Source: Burkholderiaceae bacterium (GTDB lineage Bacteria; Pseudomonadota; Gammaproteobacteria; Burkholderiales; Burkholderiaceae). Taken from it: DNA of 16,102 nucleotides. Positions 1 through 7,331 of the stretch are shown one piece after another. The DNA lies in assembly GCA_017998575.1 (NCBI GenBank), contig JAGOCV010000054.1, forward strand, positions 1-16,102, written 5' to 3'. The position numbers and the translations under genes are program-made. Below the pieces are notes generated by a model. It saw only the letters and a program-made list of their open reading frames with translations, made no database searches and was not told the DNA's origin. Every line of letters begins with the position of its first letter. The stretch's first letter is position 1.

Positions 1-237
1 ACCCTTGACCGCGTGGAACTCGGGCGTGTCGTACACCCAGTCGCCGGCCACCTCGTAGATCGCGGCGTACTTCGGGCCGCCTTCGAGCGAGACGAAGCGG
101 CGCGCGGAGATCCAGCCCGGGCAGGCGAGCAGCGCGGGAATGTGCACGGCCTCGTACCAGCGGTTGAAGGCGTCCTCGTGCTCGGGCGCGATGTCCACGC
201 GCACGATGTGCAGCACCGGGGCGGCGGCGGTGGTCAT
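1..237 (-). CDS. EthD-like small alpha/beta-barrel protein (3' end outside window)
   Basis: Only the first 79 codons are in the window; the gene runs off the left edge. The reading begins MTTAAAPVLHIVRVDIAPEH, followed by a WYEAVHIPALLACPGW stretch and an ARRF..LEGGPKYAAIYEV strand. This N(x)WY..HIP..l..pGw pattern is typical of dimeric alpha/beta-barrel (ferredoxin-like) proteins of the EthD/DUF4286 type. These are often small accessory proteins in catabolic operons and rarely have a proven reaction. The ATG (237-235) overlaps the TGA (236-234) of the MaoC-like gene as ATGA, so translation is probably coupled and the gene is the next member of the CoA operon. No signal peptide is visible. 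The family call is moderately firm and the function is unknown. Confidence 0.72.
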   Translation of the reverse strand, partial: MTTAAAPVLHIVRVDIAPEHEDAFNRWYEAVHIPALLACPGWISARRFVSLEGGPKYAAIYEVAGDWVYDTPEFHAVKG

Positions 238-680
238 GGCGCTGCCTCCGCGCGCGGCTTCACGCGCGGGAACTTCAACGTCGCCTCGGCCTTGAGCACT
301 TCCTTGCCCTCTTCGTTGCTCGCGCTGGCCTGCCAGGTGACGGTGCGCGTCTCGGCGTTCATCTCGTGGATCCAGACGCGGAACGCGATCGTGTCGCCGT
401 AGAACACCGGGCCGGTGAACCAGAAGCGGTCCTCGATCGACACGCCCAGCGTGCCCGCGAGTTCGGCCGTGAGCACGTTGGTGCAGATGCCGGCCACCAT
501 GATGCCGGGCGCCAGGCGGCGGCCAAAGCGCGTGGTCCCGGCGTAGGCGTCGTCCACGTGCACCGGGCCGAAGTCGCCGGTGGCGGCGATGTAGAGCGCC
601 CCGTCGGCCTCGGTGATGGTCTTGCTGACCGACACCTCGTCGCCAACGTGCAGGCTGTCGAAGGGTTTGAGCTCGTACAT
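234..680 (-). CDS. MaoC-like (R)-specific enoyl-CoA hydratase, catalytic type
   Basis: A 148-residue single hot-dog domain protein. The hydratase signature lies at residues 30-46 (YIAATGDFGPVHVDDAY), with Asp36 and His41 at the positions of the catalytic Asp/His pair of MaoC-type hydratases. The usual Asn of GDxNP is Gly here (G38). Family knowledge: these cytoplasmic enzymes add water across trans-2-enoyl-CoA. A large N-terminal hot-dog protein gene ends two bases upstream of this start, and the EthD-like gene overlaps its stop by 4 bp. An acyl-CoA dehydrogenase in the same operon could supply the enoyl-CoA. The exact substrate cannot be read from sequence. A second, catalytically dead hot-dog protein directly upstream suggests that the two form a heteromer. 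Confidence 0.88.
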   Translation of the reverse strand: MYELKPFDSLHVGDEVSVSKTITEADGALYIAATGDFGPVHVDDAYAGTTRFGRRLAPGIMVAGICTNVLTAELAGTLGVSIEDRFWFTGPVFYGDTIAFRVWIHEMNAETRTVTWQASASNEEGKEVLKAEATLKFPRVKPRAEAAP

Positions 681-682
681 GT

Positions 683-1084
683 TCAGCCCGCCTGGACGGG
701 AACCAGCGTCGCGCTGCCCAGGGCCACGGTGTCGCCACCGGCGACGGCGCAGCGCACGCTGCAGGTGATGCTGCCGGCGCCGGCGGCCGTCACCTCGACG
801 CGCGACTCCACCGTCTGGCCTACCTGCACCGGGGCGCTGAAGTCGATGGCCAGGCCGGCCAGGCGCCAGTCCGGGCCGGCCAGGCGGTTGAGTGCCGTGG
901 TGGCCAGGGCCACGCCGTGCAGTTCGAAGGCGAGCACGGTGTCGAAGCCGGCGGCGCGCGCGGCGCGCTGGTCGACATACAGCGGCGCGAGGTTGCCGCT
1001 GATGCCGGTGTACATGGCCTGCTCGGCCACGGTGAGGGTCTTGCGGAACGACATCGTGTCGCCGGTCTTGAGGGAGGGGGTCAT
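683..1084 (-). CDS. MaoC-like hot-dog protein lacking the catalytic Asp/His pair
   Basis: A 133-residue hot-dog protein. The segment aligned to the hydratase signature is YTGISGNLAPLYVD (residues 25-38). Asn31 sits where catalytic Asp is expected and Tyr36 where His is expected, so both key residues are missing although the surrounding fold pattern (G-N-x-x-P-L-Y-V-D, then FDTVLAFELHG) is preserved. Only two bases separate it from the catalytically complete MaoC gene downstream, and the acyl-CoA dehydrogenase stop lies 19 bp upstream. By analogy with mycobacterial HadAB/HadBC, where one hot-dog subunit is catalytic and the other shapes substrate binding, it may be a structural or substrate-binding partner. 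No clear Shine-Dalgarno precedes the ATG; Met11 (MSFRKTLTV) is an alternative start. Confidence 0.83.
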   Translation of the reverse strand: MTPSLKTGDTMSFRKTLTVAEQAMYTGISGNLAPLYVDQRAARAAGFDTVLAFELHGVALATTALNRLAGPDWRLAGLAIDFSAPVQVGQTVESRVEVTAAGAGSITCSVRCAVAGGDTVALGSATLVPVQAG

Positions 1085-1103
1085 GGGTGTCCGGGAGGTG
1101 GGG

Positions 1104-2267
1104 TTACAAGGTGAGGCCGCGTTTCATCACGCTGCGCGCGATCAACATGCGGTGGATTTCGGAGGTGCCGTCGTAGATGCGGGTCACGCGGCAATCGCGG
1201 TAGATGCGCTCCATCGGCAGCTCCTTGGTGAAGCCCATGCCGCCGAACACCTGAATGCCCCGGTCAGCCACGCGGCCGATCATTTCGGAGGCGTAGAGCT
1301 TGACCATGGAAACCTTGTCGCGGCAGTCGATGCCCTGGTCGAGCTCCCAGGCGGTGTTGAGCACCATCATGCGGGTGGCGAAGATCTCGGTGGCCGAGTC
1401 GGCAATCATCTGCTGCACCATCTGGAACTCGCCGATGGGCTGGCCGAACTGCTTGCGGTCGTTGGCGTGGTGGCGCATCAGCTCCAGCACGCGCTGGCCC
1501 ATGCCGACCGCGCGCGCGCCGATGTGCGCCAGGCGGATGCCCGAGACGCTGTTCATGATCAGCTTGAAGCCTTCACCCACCTCGCCCATCACGGCGTCGG
1601 CCGGGACGCGGCAGTTCTCGAACACCAGCTCGGCGTGGCCGTAGCCGCGGTGACCCATCATGGGTTGCACGCTGGTCACCTCGAAGCCGGGCGTGCCCTT
1701 GTCCACCAGGAACAGCGAGATGCCGCCGCGCGCGCGCTTGTCCTTGTCGTGCACGGCCATCACGATCACGTAGTCGGCGATGTCGCCGTCGCTGATGAAG
1801 TGCTTGCGGCCGTTGAGCACCCAGTGGTCGCCGTCGAGCGTGGCGGTGGTGCTGATCGCGGCTGCGTCGGAGCCGGCGCCGGGTTCGGTGATGGCCATGG
1901 CGCAGATCTTTTCGCCGCTCACCGTGGGCAGCAGGTACTTCTCGCGCTGGGCGCCCTGGCAGGCCAGCAGCATCGGGTAGACCTGGCCGAAGATGCGGCG
2001 GATCAGCGCGTCCGAGGTCTTGCCCAGCTCTTCTTCCACCAGGCACATGGCCACGTGGCTCAGGCCGCCGCCGCCCGTGTCCTCGGGCATGTTCATGGCA
2101 AACAGGCCGAGCTCCTGGGCCTGCTTTCGCACGCGCTGCAGCGCTTCGGGTGGTACATGGCCCAGCTTTTCGGTGTCGGCTTCGAGCGGTTGCACTTCCT
2201 GGGTCACGAAGCGGCGCACGGTGTCCAGCAGCAGCTGGATGTCGGAGGGAACGTGGTAGTCAAACAT
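1104..2267 (-). CDS. Acyl-CoA dehydrogenase (FAD-dependent)
   Basis: 387 residues, the normal length for this family. It has the N-terminal helical domain, the first signature around residues 123-136 (ICAMAITEPGAGSD), the middle beta domain, and the C-terminal signature QVFGGMGFTKELPMERIYRD. The enzyme oxidises an acyl-CoA to the 2,3-enoyl-CoA with FAD and passes electrons to ETF. In medium- and short-chain members the catalytic base is Glu in IYEGTS; here the motif is IYDGTSEIHR, with Asp366 at that position. The gene starts 24 bp after the second CoA-transferase and precedes two hot-dog hydratase genes, giving the order CoA activation, oxidation, hydration. Substrate unknown; a benzylsuccinyl-CoA, methylsuccinyl-CoA or branched acyl-CoA type is possible. 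No strong ribosome binding site is visible before the ATG. Confidence 0.95.
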   Translation of the reverse strand: MFDYHVPSDIQLLLDTVRRFVTQEVQPLEADTEKLGHVPPEALQRVRKQAQELGLFAMNMPEDTGGGGLSHVAMCLVEEELGKTSDALIRRIFGQVYPMLLACQGAQREKYLLPTVSGEKICAMAITEPGAGSDAAAISTTATLDGDHWVLNGRKHFISDGDIADYVIVMAVHDKDKRARGGISLFLVDKGTPGFEVTSVQPMMGHRGYGHAELVFENCRVPADAVMGEVGEGFKLIMNSVSGIRLAHIGARAVGMGQRVLELMRHHANDRKQFGQPIGEFQMVQQMIADSATEIFATRMMVLNTAWELDQGIDCRDKVSMVKLYASEMIGRVADRGIQVFGGMGFTKELPMERIYRDCRVTRIYDGTSEIHRMLIARSVMKRGLTL

Positions 2268-2291
2268 GAGGGTTCGCGGTGGTGAGGGTGG

Positions 2292-3491
2292 TCAGGATTG
2301 GGGGATGGGCATGCCGATGACCCGGGCGTCGGCGAGCGCGCGGCACTCGGCCTCGCTCAGGCCCAGGCGCTGCAGGACGGCCGCGCTGTCCTGGCCGGCT
2401 TGAAACGGCATGCGGCGGTAATCGGGGAGCTGGCCGTCGTAGCGCAGCGGGTGGTTCACCAGCAGCGCCGAGCCGCCGCCGGGCACCTCGATCTCGCGGA
2501 AGGCTTCGTTGTGCCGGGCCTGTGGGTCCTGCAGCAGGTCGTCGTAGTTGCGCACGCGCTCGTGCCAGATGGCATGGGCGTCGAACACCGGCGAGAGGTC
2601 CTCGAAGCGCCGTGTGCGCAGCTCGGCGGCCACCGCCTGCGCGTAGCGGTCGCGCTCGGCGTAGCGGTCGATGCCCTGCAGCGCGCGCAGCGCGTCGCTG
2701 TCGAGCGCGGCGGCCAGCTTCACCGGGTCGTTCATCGACAGCACCACATGGCCTTCGGCCAGCGGGTACAGGCCGTAGGGGGCGTCGTGGTACCAGCTGC
2801 CCACGTGCCGGTCGCGCGTGAACACATCGGGCCGCTCCTTGACGGCGTAGTACTTGGTCAGCGCCTCGGTCTGCAGGTCGATGCCGGCGGCAAACAGGCT
2901 GCTTTCCACCAGGGTGCCTTCCCCGGTCTGCAGGCGCCGCACATAGGCGCCGAGGATGCCCATGGCGAGCAGGGCGCCGCCATGCTGGTCCACCACGGCG
3001 GCGCCCACGGCCGAGGGGCCCTGGCTGCCGCCCCCGGTCGCCGCGATGAGGCCCGAGCGCGCCTGCATCAGCAAGTCCTGCCCCGGGCGCGAGGCGGCCG
3101 GCCCGGTGCGGCCCAGGCCGCTGGCCGAGGCCAGCACCAGCGAGGGCTTGCGCTCGCGCAGCAGCTCGAAGCCCAGGCCGAGGCGGTCGAGCACGCCGGG
3201 TCGGAAGTTCTCGATCACCACATCGGCCTCGTCGATCAGGCGCAGCACCAGGTCGCGCCCTTCGGGCTGTTTGAGGTCCACCGCCAGGCTTTCGGTGTTG
3301 CGGTTGGCGGACATCAGGAACGCGCTCACGCCGTTGACCCAGGACTTGCCGCCAGACCAGTGGCGCTCGAACGCCCCGTCCAGGGGCTCGATCTTCACCA
3401 CCTCCGCCCCCATGTCGGCGAGGTACTGCGTGCAGGCCGGGCCTTGCAGGTAGTGGCAGAAGCTCACCACCTTCATCTTGAGTTGCAGCAC
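2292..3491 (-). CDS. Family III (CaiB/BaiF) acyl-CoA transferase, second of a tandem pair
   Basis: With the GTG start chosen here the protein has 399 residues, close to the family norm of about 400. It shows the N-terminal Rossmann-like segment (QYLADMGAEVVKIEPLDGAF), the ENFRPG motif near residues 94-99, and Asp168 in AAVVDQHGG, aligned with the catalytic Asp that forms the acyl-aspartyl anhydride in formyl-CoA transferase. The GTG at 3491 is preferred because GAGGAG (3504-3499) lies 7 nt before it and the product (MLQLKMKVVSF) lines up with the paralog's MLSGIRVISF. An ATG at 3476 would drop five residues and lose that spacing. It starts 11 bp after the upstream paralog's stop, so the two are probably co-translated. 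It moves CoA between carboxylic acids in the cytoplasm; substrates unknown. Confidence 0.9.
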   Translation of the reverse strand: MLQLKMKVVSFCHYLQGPACTQYLADMGAEVVKIEPLDGAFERHWSGGKSWVNGVSAFLMSANRNTESLAVDLKQPEGRDLVLRLIDEADVVIENFRPGVLDRLGLGFELLRERKPSLVLASASGLGRTGPAASRPGQDLLMQARSGLIAATGGGSQGPSAVGAAVVDQHGGALLAMGILGAYVRRLQTGEGTLVESSLFAAGIDLQTEALTKYYAVKERPDVFTRDRHVGSWYHDAPYGLYPLAEGHVVLSMNDPVKLAAALDSDALRALQGIDRYAERDRYAQAVAAELRTRRFEDLSPVFDAHAIWHERVRNYDDLLQDPQARHNEAFREIEVPGGGSALLVNHPLRYDGQLPDYRRMPFQAGQDSAAVLQRLGLSEAECRALADARVIGMPIPQS

Positions 3492-3498
3492 GGCGGTG

Positions 3499-3504
3499 CT
3501 CCTC
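3499..3504 (-). promoter_or_regulatory. Ribosome binding site deciding a GTG start
   Basis: GAGGAG on the minus strand, overlapping the stop codon of the upstream CoA-transferase and lying 7 nt before GTG 3491. It supports GTG 3491 over ATG 3476 as the start of the second CoA-transferase. Confidence 0.65.
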
Positions 3505-4690
3505 AGGCGGTGGCCGCGCCGACCACGCGGGCCTGCACGAGCTGTTCGATCTGCTGCGGGTCGTAGCCCACCTCGGCCAGGATGTCGCGCGTCTGCGCGC
3601 CCAGCCGCTGCGGCACGAGCCGCACGGGCGGCGCCTCGCCGTCGAAGCGAAGCGGGTGGCCGAGCAGCGTGACCGGCGCGCCCTCGGCACCGGGCGTGTC
3701 GACGAAGGCGCCCAGGTGGGCGAGCTGCGCGTCCGCGCGCAGGTCGTCGTAGTCCTTCACCGGCATGTGCCAGATCGCCTGCTTCTGCAAGGCCGGCAGC
3801 CACTCGGCGGTGGTCTTCTGCGCGAGGCGTTCGGCGACGGTGCGCGTGAGATCGTCGCGCTGATCGAAGCTGGCCGAGGCGGGCAGGCTGGCGAGCGCGG
3901 GCAGATCGAGCGCCACGGCCAGATCGGCCGGGGAGGCCATGGAAATGGCGAGGTGGCCGTCGGCCGTGGCGTGGATGCCCGAGGGGCCGGCGCTGCACCA
4001 GCTCGCCAGGCCATGGCGCCCGCGCGGCGTGTCGCTGCGCGCGCCGTTGAGCCAGGCGGTGAGCGACTCGGCCTGCAGGTCGATGGCGGACTGCAGCAGG
4101 CTGCCCTCAACCAACCGGCCCTGGCCTGTCTTCGCGCGGCCGAGCAAGGCGGCGAGGATGCCCATGGCCAGGAGCGTGGCCGCGTGCTGGTCGACGATCA
4201 CCGGGCCGGTGGGGGTGGGGGCGCCGTCGGCGCGGCCGGTGCGCGCGGCCAGGCCGCTGCGCGCCTGCAGCAGCAGGTCCTGGCCGGGCAGGTCGCGGTC
4301 CGGGCCGCTGGCGCCATAGCCGCTCACGCTGGCGTAGACGATGCCGGGGTTGAAGGCCTTGATGTCCTCGTAACCGAAGCCCATGCGCGCCATCGCACCG
4401 GGGCGGAAGTTCTCCATCACCACGTCCGCGCCCTCCAGCAGGCGGCGCGCGATGGCCTTGCCTTCGGCGGACTTCATGTCCAGCGCCAGGCTGCGCTTGT
4501 TGCGGCCCGTGGTCAGCAGGTTCACGCTCTGGCCGGCCACGAAGTGGTTGGCCACGCCCCAGTTGCGGTGGAAGGCGCCGTCCACGGGTTCGACGGCGAT
4601 CACGTCTGCGCCCAGGTCCGCGAGAAACTGCGCGGCCATGGGCCCCGCATGAAAGTGGTTGAAGCTGATGACGCGGATTCCGGACAGCAT
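3503..4690 (-). CDS. Family III (CaiB/BaiF) acyl-CoA transferase, first gene of the operon
   Basis: 395 residues. Recognised by QFLADLGADVIAVEPVDGAF near the N-terminus, VVMENFRPGAMARMGFG around residues 90-106, and the probable nucleophile Asp167 in VIVDQHAATLLAMG. It is clearly paralogous to the next gene, with the same motif order and the shared phrases ENFRPG, RPGQDLL-type and QARSGL. Both copies keep the catalytic Asp, so neither is an obvious dead subunit. Known two-gene family III transferases include BbsEF (benzylsuccinate) and SmtAB (malate/citramalate); this pair may be a comparable heteromer. GGAG sits 6 nt before the ATG. It is the promoter-proximal gene of the minus-strand operon and faces the DHDPS-fold gene across a 272-bp divergent control region. 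Confidence 0.93.
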   Translation of the reverse strand: MLSGIRVISFNHFHAGPMAAQFLADLGADVIAVEPVDGAFHRNWGVANHFVAGQSVNLLTTGRNKRSLALDMKSAEGKAIARRLLEGADVVMENFRPGAMARMGFGYEDIKAFNPGIVYASVSGYGASGPDRDLPGQDLLLQARSGLAARTGRADGAPTPTGPVIVDQHAATLLAMGILAALLGRAKTGQGRLVEGSLLQSAIDLQAESLTAWLNGARSDTPRGRHGLASWCSAGPSGIHATADGHLAISMASPADLAVALDLPALASLPASASFDQRDDLTRTVAERLAQKTTAEWLPALQKQAIWHMPVKDYDDLRADAQLAHLGAFVDTPGAEGAPVTLLGHPLRFDGEAPPVRLVPQRLGAQTRDILAEVGYDPQQIEQLVQARVVGAATA

Positions 4691-4962
4691 GACGACTCCA
4701 AAAATGCAGCAAGGCGACCGCCTTGCGTGGGCCGCAGACGGGGGTCCGGGGCGTTTTCAGAATAGCGTCGGGGCGCTGTTTTTGGACCGCTTCTCCCTAT
4801 TAGGTTTGGCCGGGCAACTATCAGTCGGCCGCATACGTGCACGCCGTCGGTGCAACCCGTTTTCCCTATAGCGGGCGCTTATAGTCCGTCCCCTTCTTCT
4901 GATAGCGGGAGCGCGCCGCATCGCGCTATGGTCCACGACGACTTTCCGATTCCCTGTCCGTC
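4691..4962. promoter_or_regulatory. Divergent control region between the CoA operon and the DHDPS/hydantoinase operon
   Basis: 272 bp with no convincing gene. It is visibly more AT-rich than its neighbours and full of related ATAG elements. GTTTTCagaATAGCG at 4753-4767 and GTTTTCcctATAGCG at 4859-4873 agree at 12 of 15 positions. CTATTAG (4797) and CTATCAG (4818) are direct repeats 21 bp apart, two helical turns. GATAGCGGGAGCGC lies at 4901-4914. The best operator is the palindrome at 4866-4886. I cannot assign confident -35/-10 boxes for the minus-strand operon. For the plus-strand operon, TATAGT at 4880-4885 could serve as -10, with a poor -35, as is common for activator-dependent promoters. 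Confidence 0.65.
4866..4886 (+). promoter_or_regulatory. Probable LysR-type operator upstream of the DHDPS/hydantoinase operon
   Basis: CTATA-N9-TATAG inverted repeat followed by TC. It contains T4869-N11-A4881, the classical LysR-type T-N11-A arrangement. Read on the opposite strand it matches 17 of 21 positions of the box at 12346-12366 beside the LysR gene. CTTATAGTC at its right end is oriented with the downstream operon, 76 bp before the ATG at 4963; in the other control region the same 9-mer is oriented with the ABC operon. Binding by the LysR protein is inferred, not shown. Confidence 0.7.
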
Positions 4963-5904
4963 ATGAACCCTTCCACTTCCACACGCTTTGGCGGCATCTA
5001 CGCCGCGACCATCTGCCCGCTGCGCGCCGACGGTTCGATCGACGAACCCGTGCTCGAACAGCACCTGCGCAGCGTGGCTGGCGCCGACGGCATGACCGGC
5101 CTGCTGATCAACGGCCACGCGGGCGAGAACTTCATGCTCGACCGCGCGCAGAAGCGCCGCGTGGTCGAGATCGCGCGCGCGGTGTGTCCCCCGCAGACGG
5201 TGCTGATCGCCGGCATCAACGCCGAAGACAGCCACGAAGCGCAACGCCATGTGGAAGACGCCGAGGCCGCGGGTGCAGACGCGGTGCTGATCTTTCCGCC
5301 CTTTTCCTGGGGGCTGTCGCAGGACACCGAGGTCGCCGTGCGGCACCACCGCATCGCCACCGAAACCAGTGCCTTGCCGCTGTTCCTCTACCAGGCCGGC
5401 GTGCGCGCCGGCACCCTGGCCTACACGCTGCCGGTGCTGGAGCGCCTGGCGCAGCTGCCCAACGTGATCGGCATCAAGGAAGGCAGCTGGGAGACCTCGG
5501 CCTACGAAGCGCACCAGCGCCTGGTGCAGCGCGTCGCGCCCCATGTGCTCATGATGGCCTCGGGCGACGAGCACCTGTTCAGCTGCTTCGCGCTGGGCAC
5601 GGCCGGCAGCCAGGTGAGCCTGGCCTGTGTGGTGCCCGAGTTCATCGTGGGCCTGTACCGCGCGATGCAGGCCGGCGACCTGGCGACCGCGCGCGCCTGG
5701 AACGACCGCATCTACCCGCTGGCCAAGGCGGTCTACGGCACCGCGCCGGGCGGCCACGCCAGCGCGCGGCTCAAGACCTGCCTGAAGCTGCTGGGCCGCA
5801 TTCCCGACGATCGCATGCGCGCGCCCATGGGCCCGTTGCCCGCGTCGGAGGTGGCCATGCTGCGCGCCGCATTGAAGGCCGCCGGCCTGCAACCCACGGA
5901 GTGA
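4963..5904 (+). CDS. DHDPS/NAL-fold class I aldolase or dehydratase, atypical (paralog 1)
   Basis: 313-residue TIM-barrel protein of the dihydrodipicolinate synthase / N-acetylneuraminate lyase superfamily. Lys172 in VIGIKEGS is the Schiff-base lysine and Tyr143 in LFLYQAG is the usual catalytic tyrosine. The usual GTTGE loop is GHAGE (residues 51-55), so the proton-relay threonine of DapA is replaced by His and the next by Ala. Arg148 aligns with the carboxylate-binding Arg of DapA. It is therefore unlikely to be a lysine-biosynthesis enzyme; cleavage or dehydration of a 2-oxo acid in a catabolic route is more plausible. It opens a plus-strand operon with hydantoinase (4 bp downstream) and HpaI aldolase. 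No clear Shine-Dalgarno precedes the ATG. A second copy is at 9701-10639. Substrate unknown. Confidence 0.88.
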   Translation: MNPSTSTRFGGIYAATICPLRADGSIDEPVLEQHLRSVAGADGMTGLLINGHAGENFMLDRAQKRRVVEIARAVCPPQTVLIAGINAEDSHEAQRHVEDAEAAGADAVLIFPPFSWGLSQDTEVAVRHHRIATETSALPLFLYQAGVRAGTLAYTLPVLERLAQLPNVIGIKEGSWETSAYEAHQRLVQRVAPHVLMMASGDEHLFSCFALGTAGSQVSLACVVPEFIVGLYRAMQAGDLATARAWNDRIYPLAKAVYGTAPGGHASARLKTCLKLLGRIPDDRMRAPMGPLPASEVAMLRAALKAAGLQPTE

Positions 5905-5908
5905 GACC

Positions 5909-7324
5909 ATGAGCCCCACCACCCTGATCCGCCATGGCCGCATCGTGACGGCTGTGGACGACTACCGCGCCGACGTGCTGATCGAGGACGGCAAGATCGC
6001 CGCCATCGGCCGGCAATTGGCCGTCGGCCCCGAGGTGCGCGTGATCGACGCCAGCGGCCTGATCGTGTTCCCCGGCGGCGTGGACTGCCACACCCACCTG
6101 GAAAACACCTTCGGCGATTCGACCACCTGCGACGACTTCGAGTCGGGCACGAAATCGGCCGCCTTCGGCGGCACCACCACGGTGATCGACTTCGCCTTCC
6201 AGAACCAGGGCACCAGCCCGCTGGAGGCGATCGCGCGCGCGCAATCGAAAGCCGCCGACGGGGCGAGCATCGACTACGGTTTTCACGTGATCGTGACGCA
6301 TGTGGACGACGCGGTGCTGGGTGACATGCGCCACGCGATCCGCCACGAAGGCGTGAGCAGCTTCAAGATGTTCATGGCCTACCCGGGCACCGTGATGGTG
6401 GACGACGCCGCCATCTTCCGCAGCATGCGCATGGTGGGCGAGCACGGCGGCATGGTCGCGCTGCACGCCGAGAACGGCACCGTGATCGACCTGCTGATCC
6501 GCGAGGCCCTGGCGCAGGGCCACACCTCGCCCAAGTACCACGCGCTCACGCGACCCTCGATCCTGGAGGGCGAGGCCACGCACCGGGGCATCAAGCTGGC
6601 CGAACTGGCCCAGGCACCGGTGTACTTCGTGCACCTCTCGGCCAAGGAGGCGCTGGCACATGTGATCGAGGCGCGCGACGCGGGCATTCCGGTGTTCGCC
6701 GAAACCTGCCCCCACTACCTGTTCTTCGACGAATCGGTGTACGACAGCGACGACTTCTCGCTCGCCAAATACGTCATGAGCCCGCCCCTGCGCTCGCGCG
6801 AGGCCCAGGACGCCTTGTGGACCGCGCTCAAGACCGACGACCTGCAGCTCGTCTCCACCGACCACTGCCCCTTCTGCATGAAGGAAGGCCACATGGGCAA
6901 GGTGCGCCAGAAGATGCACGGCAAGGACGACTTCTCCAAGATCCCCAACGGCGCCCCAGGTCTGGAGACGCGCATGACGGTGATCTACGACGGCGGCGTG
7001 CACACCGGCCGCATCTCGATCAACCGCTTCGTCGAGTTGACCGCGACCGCGCCGGCCAAGCTGTTCGGCCTGTTCCCGCAGAAGGGCACGATCGCGGTGG
7101 GCAGCGATGCCGACCTGGTGCTGTTCGACCCGCACGCCGAGCAGGTGCTGTCCGCCCACACGCACCACAGCCACTGCGACTACAGCCTGTTCGAGGGCCA
7201 CCACGTGCACGGCAAGGTGCGCAAGGTGTTCTCGCGCGGCGACCTGATCGTGGATGAGGCGCAATGGCTGGGCACGCCGGGGCGTGGGCGCTTCCTGCGC
7301 CGGGGTGAGGCCGGGGGCTGGTGA
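5909..7324 (+). CDS. Dihydropyrimidinase / D-hydantoinase family cyclic amidohydrolase
   Basis: 471 residues, full length for the family. Binuclear zinc site residues are visible: His61 and His63 in DCHTH, Lys153 in SFKMFMAY (the lysine expected to be carboxylated), His186 in ALHAEN, His242 in FVHLSA and Asp318 in STDHC. Tyr158, also in FKMFMAY, matches the substrate-contacting tyrosine. The tail GRGRFLRR is typical. The enzyme hydrolyses a cyclic amide or ureide (dihydropyrimidine, 5-substituted hydantoin or imide) to an N-carbamoyl or half-amide acid in the cytoplasm. GGAG at 5898-5901 precedes the ATG by 7 nt. No N-carbamoyl amino-acid amidohydrolase or dihydropyrimidine dehydrogenase is in the window, so this is not a complete standard hydantoin or pyrimidine pathway. 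The unusual neighbours are DHDPS-fold and HpaI lyases. Confidence 0.95.
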   Translation: MSPTTLIRHGRIVTAVDDYRADVLIEDGKIAAIGRQLAVGPEVRVIDASGLIVFPGGVDCHTHLENTFGDSTTCDDFESGTKSAAFGGTTTVIDFAFQNQGTSPLEAIARAQSKAADGASIDYGFHVIVTHVDDAVLGDMRHAIRHEGVSSFKMFMAYPGTVMVDDAAIFRSMRMVGEHGGMVALHAENGTVIDLLIREALAQGHTSPKYHALTRPSILEGEATHRGIKLAELAQAPVYFVHLSAKEALAHVIEARDAGIPVFAETCPHYLFFDESVYDSDDFSLAKYVMSPPLRSREAQDALWTALKTDDLQLVSTDHCPFCMKEGHMGKVRQKMHGKDDFSKIPNGAPGLETRMTVIYDGGVHTGRISINRFVELTATAPAKLFGLFPQKGTIAVGSDADLVLFDPHAEQVLSAHTHHSHCDYSLFEGHHVHGKVRKVFSRGDLIVDEAQWLGTPGRGRFLRRGEAGGW

Positions 7325-7331
7325 GGTGGTG

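Noticed and set aside
366..2285. 639-aa plus-strand open frame across the MaoC and acyl-CoA dehydrogenase genes
   Set aside because: It is antisense to three clear genes; the translation is low-complexity His/Val/Ala/Gly-rich without any domain, as expected for a GC-rich shadow frame.
4963..5904. Assignment as DapA of lysine biosynthesis
   Set aside because: The GTTGE loop is replaced by GHAGE and the gene is in a catabolic operon, so the DapA name is not justified.
7254..7331. Upstream ATG start for the HpaI aldolase
   Set aside because: It would overlap hydantoinase by 71 nt and add a tail with no similarity to the family; GTG 7332 with GAGG before it fits better.
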